From contig SRZB01000001.1 of NCBI GenBank assembly GCA_004793585.1, positions 62,001-126,000 on the forward strand: a stretch of DNA of 64,000 nt, read 5' to 3'. This document shows, piece after piece, positions 1-8,733 of this stretch. A program made the position numbers and the translations under genes. The stretch's first letter is position 1, and each line of letters starts with the position of its first letter. Below the pieces are notes generated by a model. It did no database searches. It was not told where the DNA came from and saw only the letters and a list, made by a program, of their open reading frames with translations. The stretch comes from Hominisplanchenecus murintestinalis. GTDB taxonomy: Bacteria > Bacillota > Clostridia > Lachnospirales > Lachnospiraceae.

Positions 1-552
1 ATTCCAATCGCTGCTCCTGTCTTTAAAAGACGGAAATAAAAATCCGCATTCCGGTCTTCCCGGTTCATAGTCGCCTGTCAGCGGACAGATGGCGCAAATC
101 AGGTATTCATACACCTCCTCCGATTCCCCCATCCGCTCTTTATCCGCCGCCTTCACCGGCACATCGTAACGGTCATGAAACACAAATACCGCATAGTCCT
201 CGTCTGCCCGGTATTCTCTGCCGACCAGTTCATAAAAAGCATCCATTAATGCGTCATTTTTCAAACCGCAGGATTTCACTGCCGTCAGAAGCCGCCAGAT
301 TTCTTTTGACTTTTCATTTTCTGCCGGAAAGCGGTATTCCTTTAACTGTTCATTTGTTTCTGAAAAAGGTATTGTTTTTGCAACCGCCAGATTTTTTTCC
401 TTCTCAGACGCAGACAGTTTCAGGAAATTTGTGTTGAAGCTGCCGTCTATTTCCCCATCCTTATCCATATATGCCCCGGCAATCCGGGTAAAAGAAGTCC
501 GCTTTGGCGTCATCCGCCTTGTAAGCTCCAGCATATCCTCTCTTTGAATCAT
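1..552 (-). CDS. DUF4317 family protein, C-terminal part cut by window edge
   Basis: The minus-strand frame is open from an ATG at 552 through position 1, so about 184 N-terminal residues are visible and the stop lies outside. A Shine-Dalgarno AGGAGA sits 5 to 10 bases ahead of the ATG. The translation shows the DUF4317 pattern: an early RRMTPKRTSFTRIAGAYMD-type segment, a central region reading VFHDRYDVPVKAADKERMGE, and a VYEYLICAICPLTGDYEPG stretch followed by GFLFPSFKDRSSD. The family is widespread in Clostridia and has no established function. It starts 9 bases after the DUF2130 stop, so the two are probably cotranscribed. I see no signal peptide or membrane helix in the visible part. Confidence 0.8.
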   Translation of the reverse strand, partial: MIQREDMLELTRRMTPKRTSFTRIAGAYMDKDGEIDGSFNTNFLKLSASEKEKNLAVAKTIPFSETNEQLKEYRFPAENEKSKEIWRLLTAVKSCGLKNDALMDAFYELVGREYRADEDYAVFVFHDRYDVPVKAADKERMGESEEVYEYLICAICPLTGDYEPGRPECGFLFPSFKDRSSDWN

Positions 553-561
553 GACCGTCTC

Positions 562-1956
562 CTATTCTTCCCCTCTCTTTTTCTCTTCAAGCTCGGCAAA
601 TTTGGCCGCCATTGTTGGATTTTTGCGTGTCAGCCGTTTAATGCTCAGCTCTTCCGCTTTATTATTTGCCAGACGTAGATTGTTCTCAGACGAAAGCAGC
701 GCCTCTTTCGTTTTCTGCAAATGGTCTATTGTCTTATCAATCTCTTTAATTGCCGTCTGGAATTTCTCACTTGCCAGCCTGTAATTCCTGGCAAACTTCT
801 CTTTAAAATCGTTCATATCATCTTCAAACCGTGAAATATCAATATTCTGGTTCCTGATGACGGCAAGCTCCTGCCTGTACTTCAGCGAGTTCAATGCCGC
901 ATTCCGAAGCAAAGTAATCATCGGAATGAAAAACTGGGGGCGTATCACATACATTTTCTGATAGCGGTGGGACATATCCACAATCCCGGAATTGTACAAC
1001 TCATTATCCGCTTCCAGAAGCGATACCAACACCGCATATTCGCATCCTTTCTCTTTCCTGTCTTTATCCAGTTCTTTCAGGAAATCCTCATTCTTTTTCT
1101 TCGTTGCGGTTTCATCCATCTCATTTTTCATCTCAAACATCACCGAAATAAATTCTGTCCCATCAGGGTCTGCTTCCCGGTAAATGAAATCGCCCTTGCT
1201 CCCTGTCCTCGCATCATTATCCTTCTCAAAATACGCACTGGGAAACGCCGTGGCACGAAGCCTGTTAAACTCTATTTCACAGTGCTGTTCCAGGCTTTCC
1301 CCTACCATCTTTGTCGACTGGCGTGCCTTGAAATCCTTATAATAGCTAATCTGTTCTTCCTTCATCTCCAGCTGCTTCTCGTAGCTCTCTTTCAGAGACT
1401 GCTCTTTCAGCTGTCTCTCCGTTTCCTGATTCTCAATCTTGCTTTTCAGCTCATAAATCCTCTTCTCTTTACTTGCAATCTCTTTCTCCTTTTCCGAAAC
1501 TGCCTCCGCTACCGCCAATTTTTTTGCACTGCTCTCTGACTCTATTTTTGCCCGCAGTTCGGCAATTTCCTTTTCCTTTTTAGAAACTGCTTCGGCCACT
1601 GCCAGTTTCTTTGCACTTCCCTCCGCTTCTATCTTTGCCTGAAGCCTGGCGATTTCGCTTTCTTTTTCTGAAAGCGCCTTCGCTACCTCCAGTTTTTTTG
1701 CCTCATTCTCAGCCTGTACTTTTTTCTCAAGTTCTGCAATCTTCCTTTCCTGCTCTGCAAACTTTTCCTGCAAAGTCTTTTCCGTTTCCGCCTGCGCCAG
1801 CTTTACAGCCGCTTCCCTCTCCGTCTTAAACTGCGCCTCACGCTCGCGTATTTCTTTTCCAAACTCCTTATCCCTGACCTGTTTCACAATCGCGGCATAG
1901 CCCGACTCATCCACCTGAAATAACTCGCCGCATTTGGGACATTTAATTTCCTGCAT
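562..1956 (-). CDS. DUF2130 family coiled-coil protein
   Basis: A 464-residue protein starting [20 protein letters not shown]. The ATG at 1956 is chosen because AGGGAGGAA lies just upstream; an in-frame ATG at 2004 lacks such a site. Residues 5-12 hold a CPxCG zinc-ribbon-like motif. About residues 30-220 form one long charged coiled coil with three near-repeats of about 29 residues built on [18 protein letters not shown]. The C-terminal half matches the DUF2130 domain ([19 protein letters not shown], then [10 protein letters not shown] and SVMFEMKNE), which has a restriction-endonuclease-like look (D, ExK). Function of the family is not established; a DNA-related role is only inference. It lies upstream of the DUF4317 gene in a two-gene operon. 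Confidence 0.88.
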   Translation of the reverse strand: MQEIKCPKCGELFQVDESGYAAIVKQVRDKEFGKEIREREAQFKTEREAAVKLAQAETEKTLQEKFAEQERKIAELEKKVQAENEAKKLEVAKALSEKESEIARLQAKIEAEGSAKKLAVAEAVSKKEKEIAELRAKIESESSAKKLAVAEAVSEKEKEIASKEKRIYELKSKIENQETERQLKEQSLKESYEKQLEMKEEQISYYKDFKARQSTKMVGESLEQHCEIEFNRLRATAFPSAYFEKDNDARTGSKGDFIYREADPDGTEFISVMFEMKNEMDETATKKKNEDFLKELDKDRKEKGCEYAVLVSLLEADNELYNSGIVDMSHRYQKMYVIRPQFFIPMITLLRNAALNSLKYRQELAVIRNQNIDISRFEDDMNDFKEKFARNYRLASEKFQTAIKEIDKTIDHLQKTKEALLSSENNLRLANNKAEELSIKRLTRKNPTMAAKFAELEEKKRGEE

Positions 1957-1980
1957 AAAAATTCCTCCCTGTATCTTATC

Positions 1981-2001
1981 CCGTGTATCCTTTATACACG
2001 G
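1981..2001 (-). other. 5'-UTR hairpin of the DUF2130 gene
   Basis: An 8-bp perfect stem (CCGTGTAT / ATACACGG) with a 5-base loop lies between the likely promoter and the ribosome-binding site. There is no T-run after it on the minus strand, so it is not a terminator; it may stabilise the message. Confidence 0.4.
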
Positions 2002-2029
2002 CATCCTTTTATCACAATGTTTTCATTTT

Positions 2030-2058
2030 ACCATACCCGCCTGAATTTTCCCATACAA
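2030..2058 (-). promoter_or_regulatory. Predicted promoter of the DUF2130-DUF4317 operon
   Basis: On the minus strand TTGTAT (2058-2053), a 17-base spacer, then TATGGT (2035-2030). It is about 75 bases ahead of the DUF2130 start. Confidence 0.5.
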
Positions 2059-2081
2059 AGTAAACATTTTATACACAAATA

Positions 2082-2112
2082 GTTACAGTTCAGTCTTTGG
2101 CTTCACTGTAAC
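2082..2112. repeat. Solo 31-bp palindrome related to the 55287 miniature element
   Basis: GTTACAGT and ACTGTAAC form perfect 8-bp arms around a 15-base centre (TCAGTCTTTGGCTTC). The same layout, with a few substitutions, forms the first 31 bp of the miniature element at 55287-55429. It lies in the divergent intergenic region between DUF2130 and aroE. No target duplication is evident here. Confidence 0.6.
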
Positions 2113-2129
2113 CATTCATATACTATCCA

Positions 2130-2158
2130 TTGACACCCTGTCCCCGCTGCTTTAAAAT
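2130..2158 (+). promoter_or_regulatory. Predicted sigma-A promoter of aroE
   Basis: TTGACA (2130-2135), 17-base spacer, TAAAAT (2153-2158), followed by AGGAGG at 2171 and the ATG at 2188. Confidence 0.75.
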
Positions 2159-2187
2159 ATCTGTAAATACAGGAGGTAAAGCATACA

Positions 2188-3060
2188 ATGGAAATCACAG
2201 GACATACAAAACTCACAGGGCTGCTCGGAAGCCCTGTATCCCACAGCATTTCGCCGCTGATGCACAACAAGGCTTTCGAGCTTCTGGGACTTGATTATTC
2301 TTATCTCTGTTTTAACGTAGGAGTAGATTCACTGGCTGACGCCGTACACGGGCTGCGCACCCTCGGCGCCAGGGGATGGAACTGCACTATGCCGGATAAA
2401 CAACGCATGTGTGAACTGTGCGACAGCCTTTCCCCAGCCGCACAGATGATTAGAGCGGTAAACACTGTTGTCAACGAAAACGGCATTCTGATTGGACATA
2501 ACACGGACGGCATCGGCTATATGATGTCCGTAAAAGAAGCAGGATTCGATATCATCGGAAAAGAAATGACGCTTTTGGGGGCAGGAGGCGCCTCTACCGC
2601 CATCGCTGTACAGGCTGCCCTGGACGGTGTAAAAGCACTGAACATTTTTAACCGGCGGGGACGCTCCTGGGAACATGCTGTCAAACTGACTGACACAATC
2701 AACACAAACACTTCCTGCCGGGCCAGCCTTTATGACTTGGCAGATGCTGCATCCTTGGAAAAGTGTCTGCGTGAAAGCTCCATTCTCACAAATGGTACTT
2801 CCGTAGGCATGGCCCCCCACGAATCTGAATGCATCCTTTCAGACGATTCTCTGCTCCACCCGGAATTAATCGTATCGGATATCATTTACAATCCCCGAAA
2901 AACGCGGCTGCTGCAGATGGCGCAAGCCAAAGGCTGCCCCACTTTTAACGGACTGTACATGCTTCTCTTTCAGGGCGCTGAAGCTTTTCGTCTGTGGACC
3001 GGAAAAGAAATGCCGATAAACGCAATCAAACAGGCTTATTTTACTCCTTCTAATTTCTAA
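2188..3060 (+). CDS. aroE: Shikimate dehydrogenase-like protein (AroE/YdiB family)
   Basis: A 290-residue cytosolic NAD(P)-dependent dehydrogenase, expected to interconvert 3-dehydroshikimate and shikimate in the aromatic amino acid pathway, or related quinate substrates. The N-terminal substrate domain has SPVSHSISPLMHN and RGWNCTMPDKQ, where the catalytic lysine of the usual NVTxPxK motif is kept although NVT is changed to NCT. NTDGIGY carries the conserved Asp, and GAGGAS near residue 133 is the nucleotide loop. Start is set by AGGAGG 12 bases upstream. It stands alone on the plus strand and is not beside other aro genes, so a YdiB-like specificity is possible. Confidence 0.88.
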   Translation: MEITGHTKLTGLLGSPVSHSISPLMHNKAFELLGLDYSYLCFNVGVDSLADAVHGLRTLGARGWNCTMPDKQRMCELCDSLSPAAQMIRAVNTVVNENGILIGHNTDGIGYMMSVKEAGFDIIGKEMTLLGAGGASTAIAVQAALDGVKALNIFNRRGRSWEHAVKLTDTINTNTSCRASLYDLADAASLEKCLRESSILTNGTSVGMAPHESECILSDDSLLHPELIVSDIIYNPRKTRLLQMAQAKGCPTFNGLYMLLFQGAEAFRLWTGKEMPINAIKQAYFTPSNF

Positions 3061-3069
3061 TCTACACCC

Positions 3070-3114
3070 AAAAACAGGGAACCGCTTCATACACAGAAGC
3101 AGTTCCCCATTTTT
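3070..3114. terminator. Bidirectional terminator between aroE and galE
   Basis: GGGAACCGCTTC (3078-3089) pairs with GAAGCAGTTCCC (3096-3107) with one G-T pair and a 6-base loop. T-runs follow on both strands, so it can stop both converging transcripts. Confidence 0.85.
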
Positions 3115-3123
3115 ACCCATCCT

Positions 3124-4143
3124 TTATTTTGTATTGTATCCGTCCGGATTCTGGCTCTGCCATCTCCAGGAATCCTCACACATCTCCTCAATGCCATACT
3201 CTGCCTCCCAGCCGAGTTCAGCCTTCGCTTTTGCAGGATCTGCATAACAGGTAGCGATATCTCCCGGGCGGCGCTCCTTAACTTCATAAGGAAGCTTCTT
3301 TCCGCAGGCTTTCTCAAACGCATGAAGCACATCCAGTACGCTGTAGCCGTTTCCTGTTCCCAGATTATAGATATATACGTTCGGCTCATCCTGGAATTTC
3401 TGCAGCGCTTTCACATGTCCTCTTGCCAGGTCTACGACATGGATATAATCACGCACGCCTGTACCATCATGGGTATCGTAATCATTTCCAAATACACCCA
3501 GGCATTCCCTCTTTCCGACTGCCACCTGCGCAATGTACGGAACCAGATTGTTCGGGATTCCTTTCGGGTCTTCGCCGATGGTGCCGCTCTTATGTGCCCC
3601 AATCGGGTTGAAGTAACGAAGCAGTACCACATTCCACTCAGGATCTGAAATATGAAGATCTGTCAATACCTGCTCCAGCATTCCCTTTGTCTGTCCGTAT
3701 GGGTTTGTAATCTGCCCCTTCGGACATTCCTCTGTAATCGGAATAAACGCCGGATCACCATAAACGGTAGCGGAAGAGCTGAAAATGATTTTCTTCACGC
3801 CGTGGTTTCTCATCACATCACAGAGATTAAATGTTCCGGTCATATTGTTGTGGTAATACTCCAAAGGCTTAGCCACGGACTCACCAACAGCTTTCAGGCC
3901 TGCAAAATGAATAACGGAATCAATATCCTCTTTATCGAAAATCTCATTCATTGCTTCTTTATCAAGAATGTCTGCTTTATAGAAAGTCACTTTCTTTCCG
4001 GTAATCTGCTCTACACGCTCCAGCGCTTTCTCGCTGGAATTATAGAGGTTGTCCAGCACGACTACTTCATATCCTGCATTCAGCAGCTCGATACATGTAT
4101 GGCTTCCAATATACCCTGCACCGCCTGTAACTAAAATTGACAT
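3124..4143 (-). CDS. galE: UDP-glucose 4-epimerase
   Basis: A 339-residue short-chain dehydrogenase/reductase family epimerase, the usual GalE length. It interconverts UDP-Gal and UDP-Glc, and in many members also UDP-GalNAc and UDP-GlcNAc. The NAD-binding motif [10 protein letters not shown] is at residues 6-15, SSSATVYG holds the catalytic Ser, and Tyr149-x-x-x-Lys153 (in NPYGQTKG) is the catalytic pair. A GGAGG site precedes the ATG. It is the last gene of the GNB/LNB operon, where it would complete conversion of the galactose half to UDP-Glc. Confidence 0.96.
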   Translation of the reverse strand: MSILVTGGAGYIGSHTCIELLNAGYEVVVLDNLYNSSEKALERVEQITGKKVTFYKADILDKEAMNEIFDKEDIDSVIHFAGLKAVGESVAKPLEYYHNNMTGTFNLCDVMRNHGVKKIIFSSSATVYGDPAFIPITEECPKGQITNPYGQTKGMLEQVLTDLHISDPEWNVVLLRYFNPIGAHKSGTIGEDPKGIPNNLVPYIAQVAVGKRECLGVFGNDYDTHDGTGVRDYIHVVDLARGHVKALQKFQDEPNVYIYNLGTGNGYSVLDVLHAFEKACGKKLPYEVKERRPGDIATCYADPAKAKAELGWEAEYGIEEMCEDSWRWQSQNPDGYNTK

Positions 4144-4208
4144 CTGAAATCCTCCTTTAAAACCATAATCGTTTACGTCTGTAACGTTCCATTTTTACTA
4201 TAACGCAC

Positions 4209-5324
4209 TTACGCATACTTAGCAACAATTTCTTTCATTGTCTCCCATTTTGCTTCCATATCGGCTACCAATTTGAACTGGGTTCTTGCACGGTCTAAGT
4301 TATGGTTTTCTCTGTGTATTTTGAAGTATACATCGCCCTCCAGATAATCCGTCAGGAAGCGCATGCCGCACTCATAAGTCATAACTTTTGCGCCCATCGG
4401 AAGCATCTCAATTTCTTTTGCCGTAAGGCTTCCCTTACATCCCTCAATAAATCCTTTTGTGTAAATATCAAACAAGTCCATGCTGCAGGTTACTTTGTCC
4501 AAATCTATCTCATCCTCAGCAGCAGTGCTTGCACCAAAACGGATGCTGTCGCCAAAGTCATTAATAGCCAATCCCGGCATAACAGTATCCAAATCGATAA
4601 CGCACAGACCCTTTCCTGTCGCCTTATCAATCATGATATTGTTGAGCTTCGTGTCGTTGTGGGTTACACGCAGAGGAAGTTCCCCTGCCGCCTGCAGATC
4701 TCCCAATATATTTGCTGTCTCTTCATGGTCAAGTACAAACTGGATTTCTTTCTGTACGGAAGCCGCCCTTCCCATCACATCAGCTGCCAGCACTTCTTTA
4801 AATCTGGCAAATCTCTTCTTTGTGTCATGGAATCCCTCAATAGTCTCATGAAGCGTCTCAGCCGGATAGTCAGCCAGAAGGCTCTGAAAATCTCCAAATG
4901 CCAGCGCACTCGCATAGAAATCTTCCGGTTTTTCTACTGCATCATAGCTGAATGCATCTTCAATAAAGACATAAACTCTCCAATATTCTCCGATGCTGTC
5001 CACATAAAAGTTCTTTCCATCTTTTGTCAGGATGATGTTTAACGTTTCCCTCTCCGGATTTCCGCCTTTCTCAATGATAATTTTACGAAGGTAAGAAGTT
5101 ACATTTACAACGTTTTCCATCAGTTCTACCGGTTTTGTAAAAATCTCTTTATTCATGCGCTGAAGGATATAATATTTCGTAGAACCATCTTCCAGGCGGC
5201 AGGTCACACGGTATGTATCATTGATATGCCCGCTTCCATACGGCTCATAAGTTTCCACGGTGCCTTCTAAAGCAAACTGCTGAACTGCCTCTTCAATCGC
5301 TTTGCATTTCTCATTTCTCTCCAT
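4209..5324 (-). CDS. nahK: N-acetylhexosamine 1-kinase-like phosphotransferase (NahK/LnpB type)
   Basis: A 371-residue aminoglycoside-phosphotransferase-fold kinase. GSGHINDTYRV forms the N-terminal nucleotide loop, LRVTHNDTKLNNIM is the Brenner-type catalytic loop with its Asp, and VIDLDTV is the metal-binding segment. The family member NahK phosphorylates GlcNAc or GalNAc at C1. The ATG at 5324 is preferred: GGGAGG lies upstream, and the preceding gene ends with TAA one base before it, so translation is probably coupled. Its position next to a GH112 phosphorylase and GalE strongly supports the NahK role, releasing HexNAc-1-P for the nucleotidyltransferase. Confidence 0.88.
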   Translation of the reverse strand: MERNEKCKAIEEAVQQFALEGTVETYEPYGSGHINDTYRVTCRLEDGSTKYYILQRMNKEIFTKPVELMENVVNVTSYLRKIIIEKGGNPERETLNIILTKDGKNFYVDSIGEYWRVYVFIEDAFSYDAVEKPEDFYASALAFGDFQSLLADYPAETLHETIEGFHDTKKRFARFKEVLAADVMGRAASVQKEIQFVLDHEETANILGDLQAAGELPLRVTHNDTKLNNIMIDKATGKGLCVIDLDTVMPGLAINDFGDSIRFGASTAAEDEIDLDKVTCSMDLFDIYTKGFIEGCKGSLTAKEIEMLPMGAKVMTYECGMRFLTDYLEGDVYFKIHRENHNLDRARTQFKLVADMEAKWETMKEIVAKYA

Positions 5325-5325
5325 T

Positions 5326-6255
5326 TTACTTTTCCTCCCATAAGTGCTGTGGATATAACCCACTGTCTTTCAATCCCTTAATTGCGTTTACGACAAACTC
5401 TTTATCCTCTTTGTAGGTCACGCCGTACCACCGATCCGCAGATTCTAACACTTCTACAGTAGCTTTTCCTTCATCCAACAGCTCATTTACGACCGAGGGA
5501 AGGAAAAATTCACATTTCAGCGGATTAGAAGCCATATTTGCTTCAAGGAACTTTGGAAATCTCTCTTTCAGTTCTTTTAAAAGGCTTGCAGAAAATCCCC
5601 AGAGATTCATAGATACGATACTGCCCGCCGGAATTGTCGTCCAGGTTGCCCCTTCATCTTCTGTATAGGCTGCCGTTCCGTCGGATCTGCGTTCAATGCG
5701 TGTACGCTCGTTGATATCCGTCAGGAAGTTCTTCTCATCCGTCACACATACGCCCCTTGCCACATGCCCGTTGTCAGTCAATGTATTTTCCAGGATATAT
5801 CCCACCATTGCATAGCGGTATTTGTCGTCATCCTCATGGTTTGCCAGATAATCGTAAATCATCTGATATGCGTTCTTTCCGTAATAATCATCTGCATTGA
5901 TTACAGCAAACGGACCATCGATAGCATTCAGGCAGCTCAGGATTGCATGTCCTGTTCCATATGGTTTCACACGTCCTTCCGGCACGGAATATCCCTCTGG
6001 CAGATTCGTCAGCTCCTGATATACATATTCTACCTCTATATGCTTCTGCATCCTGTCGCCAATCACCGCTTTAAAGTCCGCTTCATTTTCTTTCTTAATA
6101 ATAAACACGACTTTCTCAAATCCTGCCCGGATAGCATCATAAATGGAAAAGTCAATGATAATATGCCCTTCATTATCAATCGGGTCAATCTGCTTAAGCC
6201 CCCCGTAACGGCTTCCCATGCCTGCCGCCATAATCACTAACACTGGTTTCTTCAT
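5326..6255 (-). CDS. Sugar-1-phosphate nucleotidyltransferase of the GNB operon
   Basis: A 309-residue NTP_transferase-fold protein. The nucleotide-binding signature AAGMGSRYGGLKQ is at residues 10-22 and a metal-binding INADDYYG segment lies near residue 120. Bifidobacterial lnp operons carry a GalT-like uridylyltransferase (LnpC) in this role. Here a UTP-using pyrophosphorylase-type enzyme occupies the place, which suggests that Gal-1-P and/or HexNAc-1-P is activated directly with UTP. That substrate assignment is inference. It lies 100 bases downstream of the phosphorylase gene and one base ahead of the kinase start. Confidence 0.85.
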   Translation of the reverse strand: MKKPVLVIMAAGMGSRYGGLKQIDPIDNEGHIIIDFSIYDAIRAGFEKVVFIIKKENEADFKAVIGDRMQKHIEVEYVYQELTNLPEGYSVPEGRVKPYGTGHAILSCLNAIDGPFAVINADDYYGKNAYQMIYDYLANHEDDDKYRYAMVGYILENTLTDNGHVARGVCVTDEKNFLTDINERTRIERRSDGTAAYTEDEGATWTTIPAGSIVSMNLWGFSASLLKELKERFPKFLEANMASNPLKCEFFLPSVVNELLDEGKATVEVLESADRWYGVTYKEDKEFVVNAIKGLKDSGLYPQHLWEEK

Positions 6256-6355
6256 TTTTTCCCCCTTCTTAACGCATTGCCGCGTCGTCTTTTCTGTCTC
6301 TTCTACAAAGGGCAGGAACCGCAGTCCCTGCCCCCTTGTGGCTATTCAGCCTACG

Positions 6356-8512
6356 CTACATCTCATACCATATGATTTCGTTTGCTTCCATCTTCAATTC
6401 AAAACTGGAGCCGTCGCCACGATAGACCGTTGTCTCCTGCGGCTCATACGTATTATTGACTACACAGTATTTCCCGTTTTCCACATAAGCATGAACTTCT
6501 ACATTGTAATTTGAGCTGAACCACTTATACAGATGCTCCTCATCATGGGAACTCCACAGGATAGACCGATACAACATACGGCTGTTTTCAAAGCTGTAAG
6601 GCAGACCGCACATATATACGGCGCGCCCTTTTCCGAATTCATTTACAGCCAGGCGTACTCTCTTGCCTTTCTGTACCAGGATCTTCGCTCCCTCCAGTGC
6701 ATAAATGCTCTTTAAGTTCTCGCCAAAATCAATCTCATCGCTGCTGTCTTCTGTGATAAAGTGCTCATGGCTCTCCCAATTATACTTATCATACCCAAGT
6801 GTGAAACCTGTCTCTTCCTCCACGCCCAGCACATTTGCAAGCTGGAAGAAGTGGCCGTTTGCCTGATGTGCCGTCGGCTCCCCAATACCGATAAAACCGC
6901 CGCCGTTATAGACAAATTTCCGAACAGCTGCTGAAATTTCAGGATTTACCCACCATTCACCGCCTGTATGGGCTGTATCTGCATCGCCTACATTAATGAT
7001 AACATCAATGTCATCCAAAAGCTTTGCATCATCCAGAATATCCTGGAAACTGATAAACTTCACATCAAACGGAGCGCCGGAAAGCGCCTCTACAACTCCC
7101 GCGTAGAAATAGTTCTCTTTCTGGTAAAGCGCATGATGTACCATATGATTTCCCCAGGCGCGCATCTTACCCCAGCAGTTCAATACAGCTACTTTCTTCA
7201 CACAATAAGGAACACATCCCTTAATATTGTCATACAGCGTACGGAACTCATCTGTGACAGATTTTACGTAATCAATAAATTCTGGGAAATCCAGCGCAAG
7301 TTTTAAGTATCCGCCGTATCCGATACGGTCAATTGGCTTACGCAGGATAGCCCGCCTTGCAGTTACCCAGTTAATCTTTGCCTCTTTTACCGGGTCTCCC
7401 CCTTCATGAAACACGTCCGGGAAGAAATACGGGAGAAGGCGTCCTTCGGTATATTTCACGCCCTTGATATCACTAATTAACCGAAGCGTAGAGCCATTCC
7501 CTACACTGCCCACAATAGCATCCAGTCCGATTTCTTCAAATCCCTCCAGGAATGGTTCTGTCCCAATCCAGTGATCACCCAGGAACATCATAGCCTCTTT
7601 CCCGCATTCATGGGTAATGTCCACCATCTCCTTAGCAATCCTCCGAACCTCCCGGCGCTGGAATGCCTGGAAATCCTGGAACTCTTTTGTCGGAACACGG
7701 TACTGGTTGTTATAATAGCCCTGGTCAATGATAAACTCAGGCCGGAATTTATATCCAACCTCTTTCTCAAACTGCTCCAGAATATATGGGCTGACCGACG
7801 CGGAATACCCATACCAGTCTACATATTTTTCCCTTGCCATCTCATCAAACAGCAAAGTGAATTGGTGAAAAAATGTAGTAAAACGAAGCACATTCACATA
7901 TGGATGATCCTCAATAAATTTACGAAGCCGTTTCATCGTATAATCATGAGTTTTCGGCTGGCGCACATCAAACGTAATCTGATGCTCCACACCCTGCCAG
8001 TCATTTGTCACTGCATTGTACATATGCACCGGATCCCACATGATATATGCCAGGAAGCTGACTGTATATTCATGAAAAGCCTCCGTCTGAATGGTAACAT
8101 CACCATCTTCCTCAGAATAGCTCCACTTTTCCACAGGCACTACTTCGCCTGTAGTACGGTCCACGACTTCCCACCAGCGCCTGATATCATCTCTGCTGTT
8201 CGGCGTGAGCATATCAGGATAAAGTCCCTTCATCAGATGAATTTTCAGTACATCGCCATCTGCTGTATAGAACGGCGTCATGACATACACCTGCTGTATC
8301 TCCTCGGGATTTTCCAATGCCCACTGATTATCTTTTCTGGTGGTATAATAAGTGGAATAAATTTTAGCATCTACATCACAGAGTTCTTTTGGAAAATCTG
8401 TACCGTCACAATCGCGGATAGCATCTGCTCCCCATTCCTCCATGAGTTCCAGAGTCTGTGGAATTACATCTAAGTCGGTGGGTATCGTTACCCTGCCTTT
8501 CTGCTGGTTCAT
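6356..8512 (-). CDS. gnpA: 1,3-beta-galactosyl-N-acetylhexosamine phosphorylase (GH112)
   Basis: A 718-residue cytosolic glycoside hydrolase family 112 phosphorylase. It splits galacto-N-biose or lacto-N-biose I with phosphate into Gal-1-P and GalNAc or GlcNAc. The N-terminus GRVTIPTD and the (beta/alpha)8 barrel are typical. The Asp of FLGDHWIGTEPF is residue 313, the same number as the general acid reported for the bifidobacterial enzyme. A glutamine-amidotransferase-like middle region (GGGFIGIGEPTAH) and a C-terminal beta domain complete the family length. AGGAGG lies 8 bases before the ATG. Relative preference for GNB or LNB cannot be read from sequence alone. Confidence 0.95.
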   Translation of the reverse strand: MNQQKGRVTIPTDLDVIPQTLELMEEWGADAIRDCDGTDFPKELCDVDAKIYSTYYTTRKDNQWALENPEEIQQVYVMTPFYTADGDVLKIHLMKGLYPDMLTPNSRDDIRRWWEVVDRTTGEVVPVEKWSYSEEDGDVTIQTEAFHEYTVSFLAYIMWDPVHMYNAVTNDWQGVEHQITFDVRQPKTHDYTMKRLRKFIEDHPYVNVLRFTTFFHQFTLLFDEMAREKYVDWYGYSASVSPYILEQFEKEVGYKFRPEFIIDQGYYNNQYRVPTKEFQDFQAFQRREVRRIAKEMVDITHECGKEAMMFLGDHWIGTEPFLEGFEEIGLDAIVGSVGNGSTLRLISDIKGVKYTEGRLLPYFFPDVFHEGGDPVKEAKINWVTARRAILRKPIDRIGYGGYLKLALDFPEFIDYVKSVTDEFRTLYDNIKGCVPYCVKKVAVLNCWGKMRAWGNHMVHHALYQKENYFYAGVVEALSGAPFDVKFISFQDILDDAKLLDDIDVIINVGDADTAHTGGEWWVNPEISAAVRKFVYNGGGFIGIGEPTAHQANGHFFQLANVLGVEEETGFTLGYDKYNWESHEHFITEDSSDEIDFGENLKSIYALEGAKILVQKGKRVRLAVNEFGKGRAVYMCGLPYSFENSRMLYRSILWSSHDEEHLYKWFSSNYNVEVHAYVENGKYCVVNNTYEPQETTVYRGDGSSFELKMEANEIIWYEM

Positions 8513-8541
8513 ATAAAATCCTCCTGTATATGGTTTCCCAT

Positions 8542-8721
8542 TTACTTATATTGTCTATTGTAAAGTCCAAGCAGGACAAGCAGACCTGCAAGCCCGGCTA
8601 ACATCATCAAAAGTCCGGTAGGACCAATATTCCTCTGTCCCACAACAACCAGTGCAACACATGCAATGAACACAACTGCTGCGAGGATTCCAATTAAAAG
8701 GTTCTTTGAATATTCACTCAT
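8542..8721 (-). CDS. 59-residue two-helix membrane protein in the GNB operon
   Basis: A short frame starting MSEYSKNLLIGILAAVV and ending YNRQYK, with GGAGG 7 bases before its ATG. It holds two hydrophobic segments (about residues 8-27 and 35-53) joined by a short VGQRNIGPTG turn. It lies 12 bases after the permease gene and 29 bases before the phosphorylase start, so it is in the operon. I do not recognise a family. A role as an accessory subunit of the neighbouring ABC importer is possible but unproven. Confidence 0.7.
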   Translation of the reverse strand: MSEYSKNLLIGILAAVVFIACVALVVVGQRNIGPTGLLMMLAGLAGLLVLLGLYNRQYK

Positions 8722-8733
8722 ACCGCATCCTCC

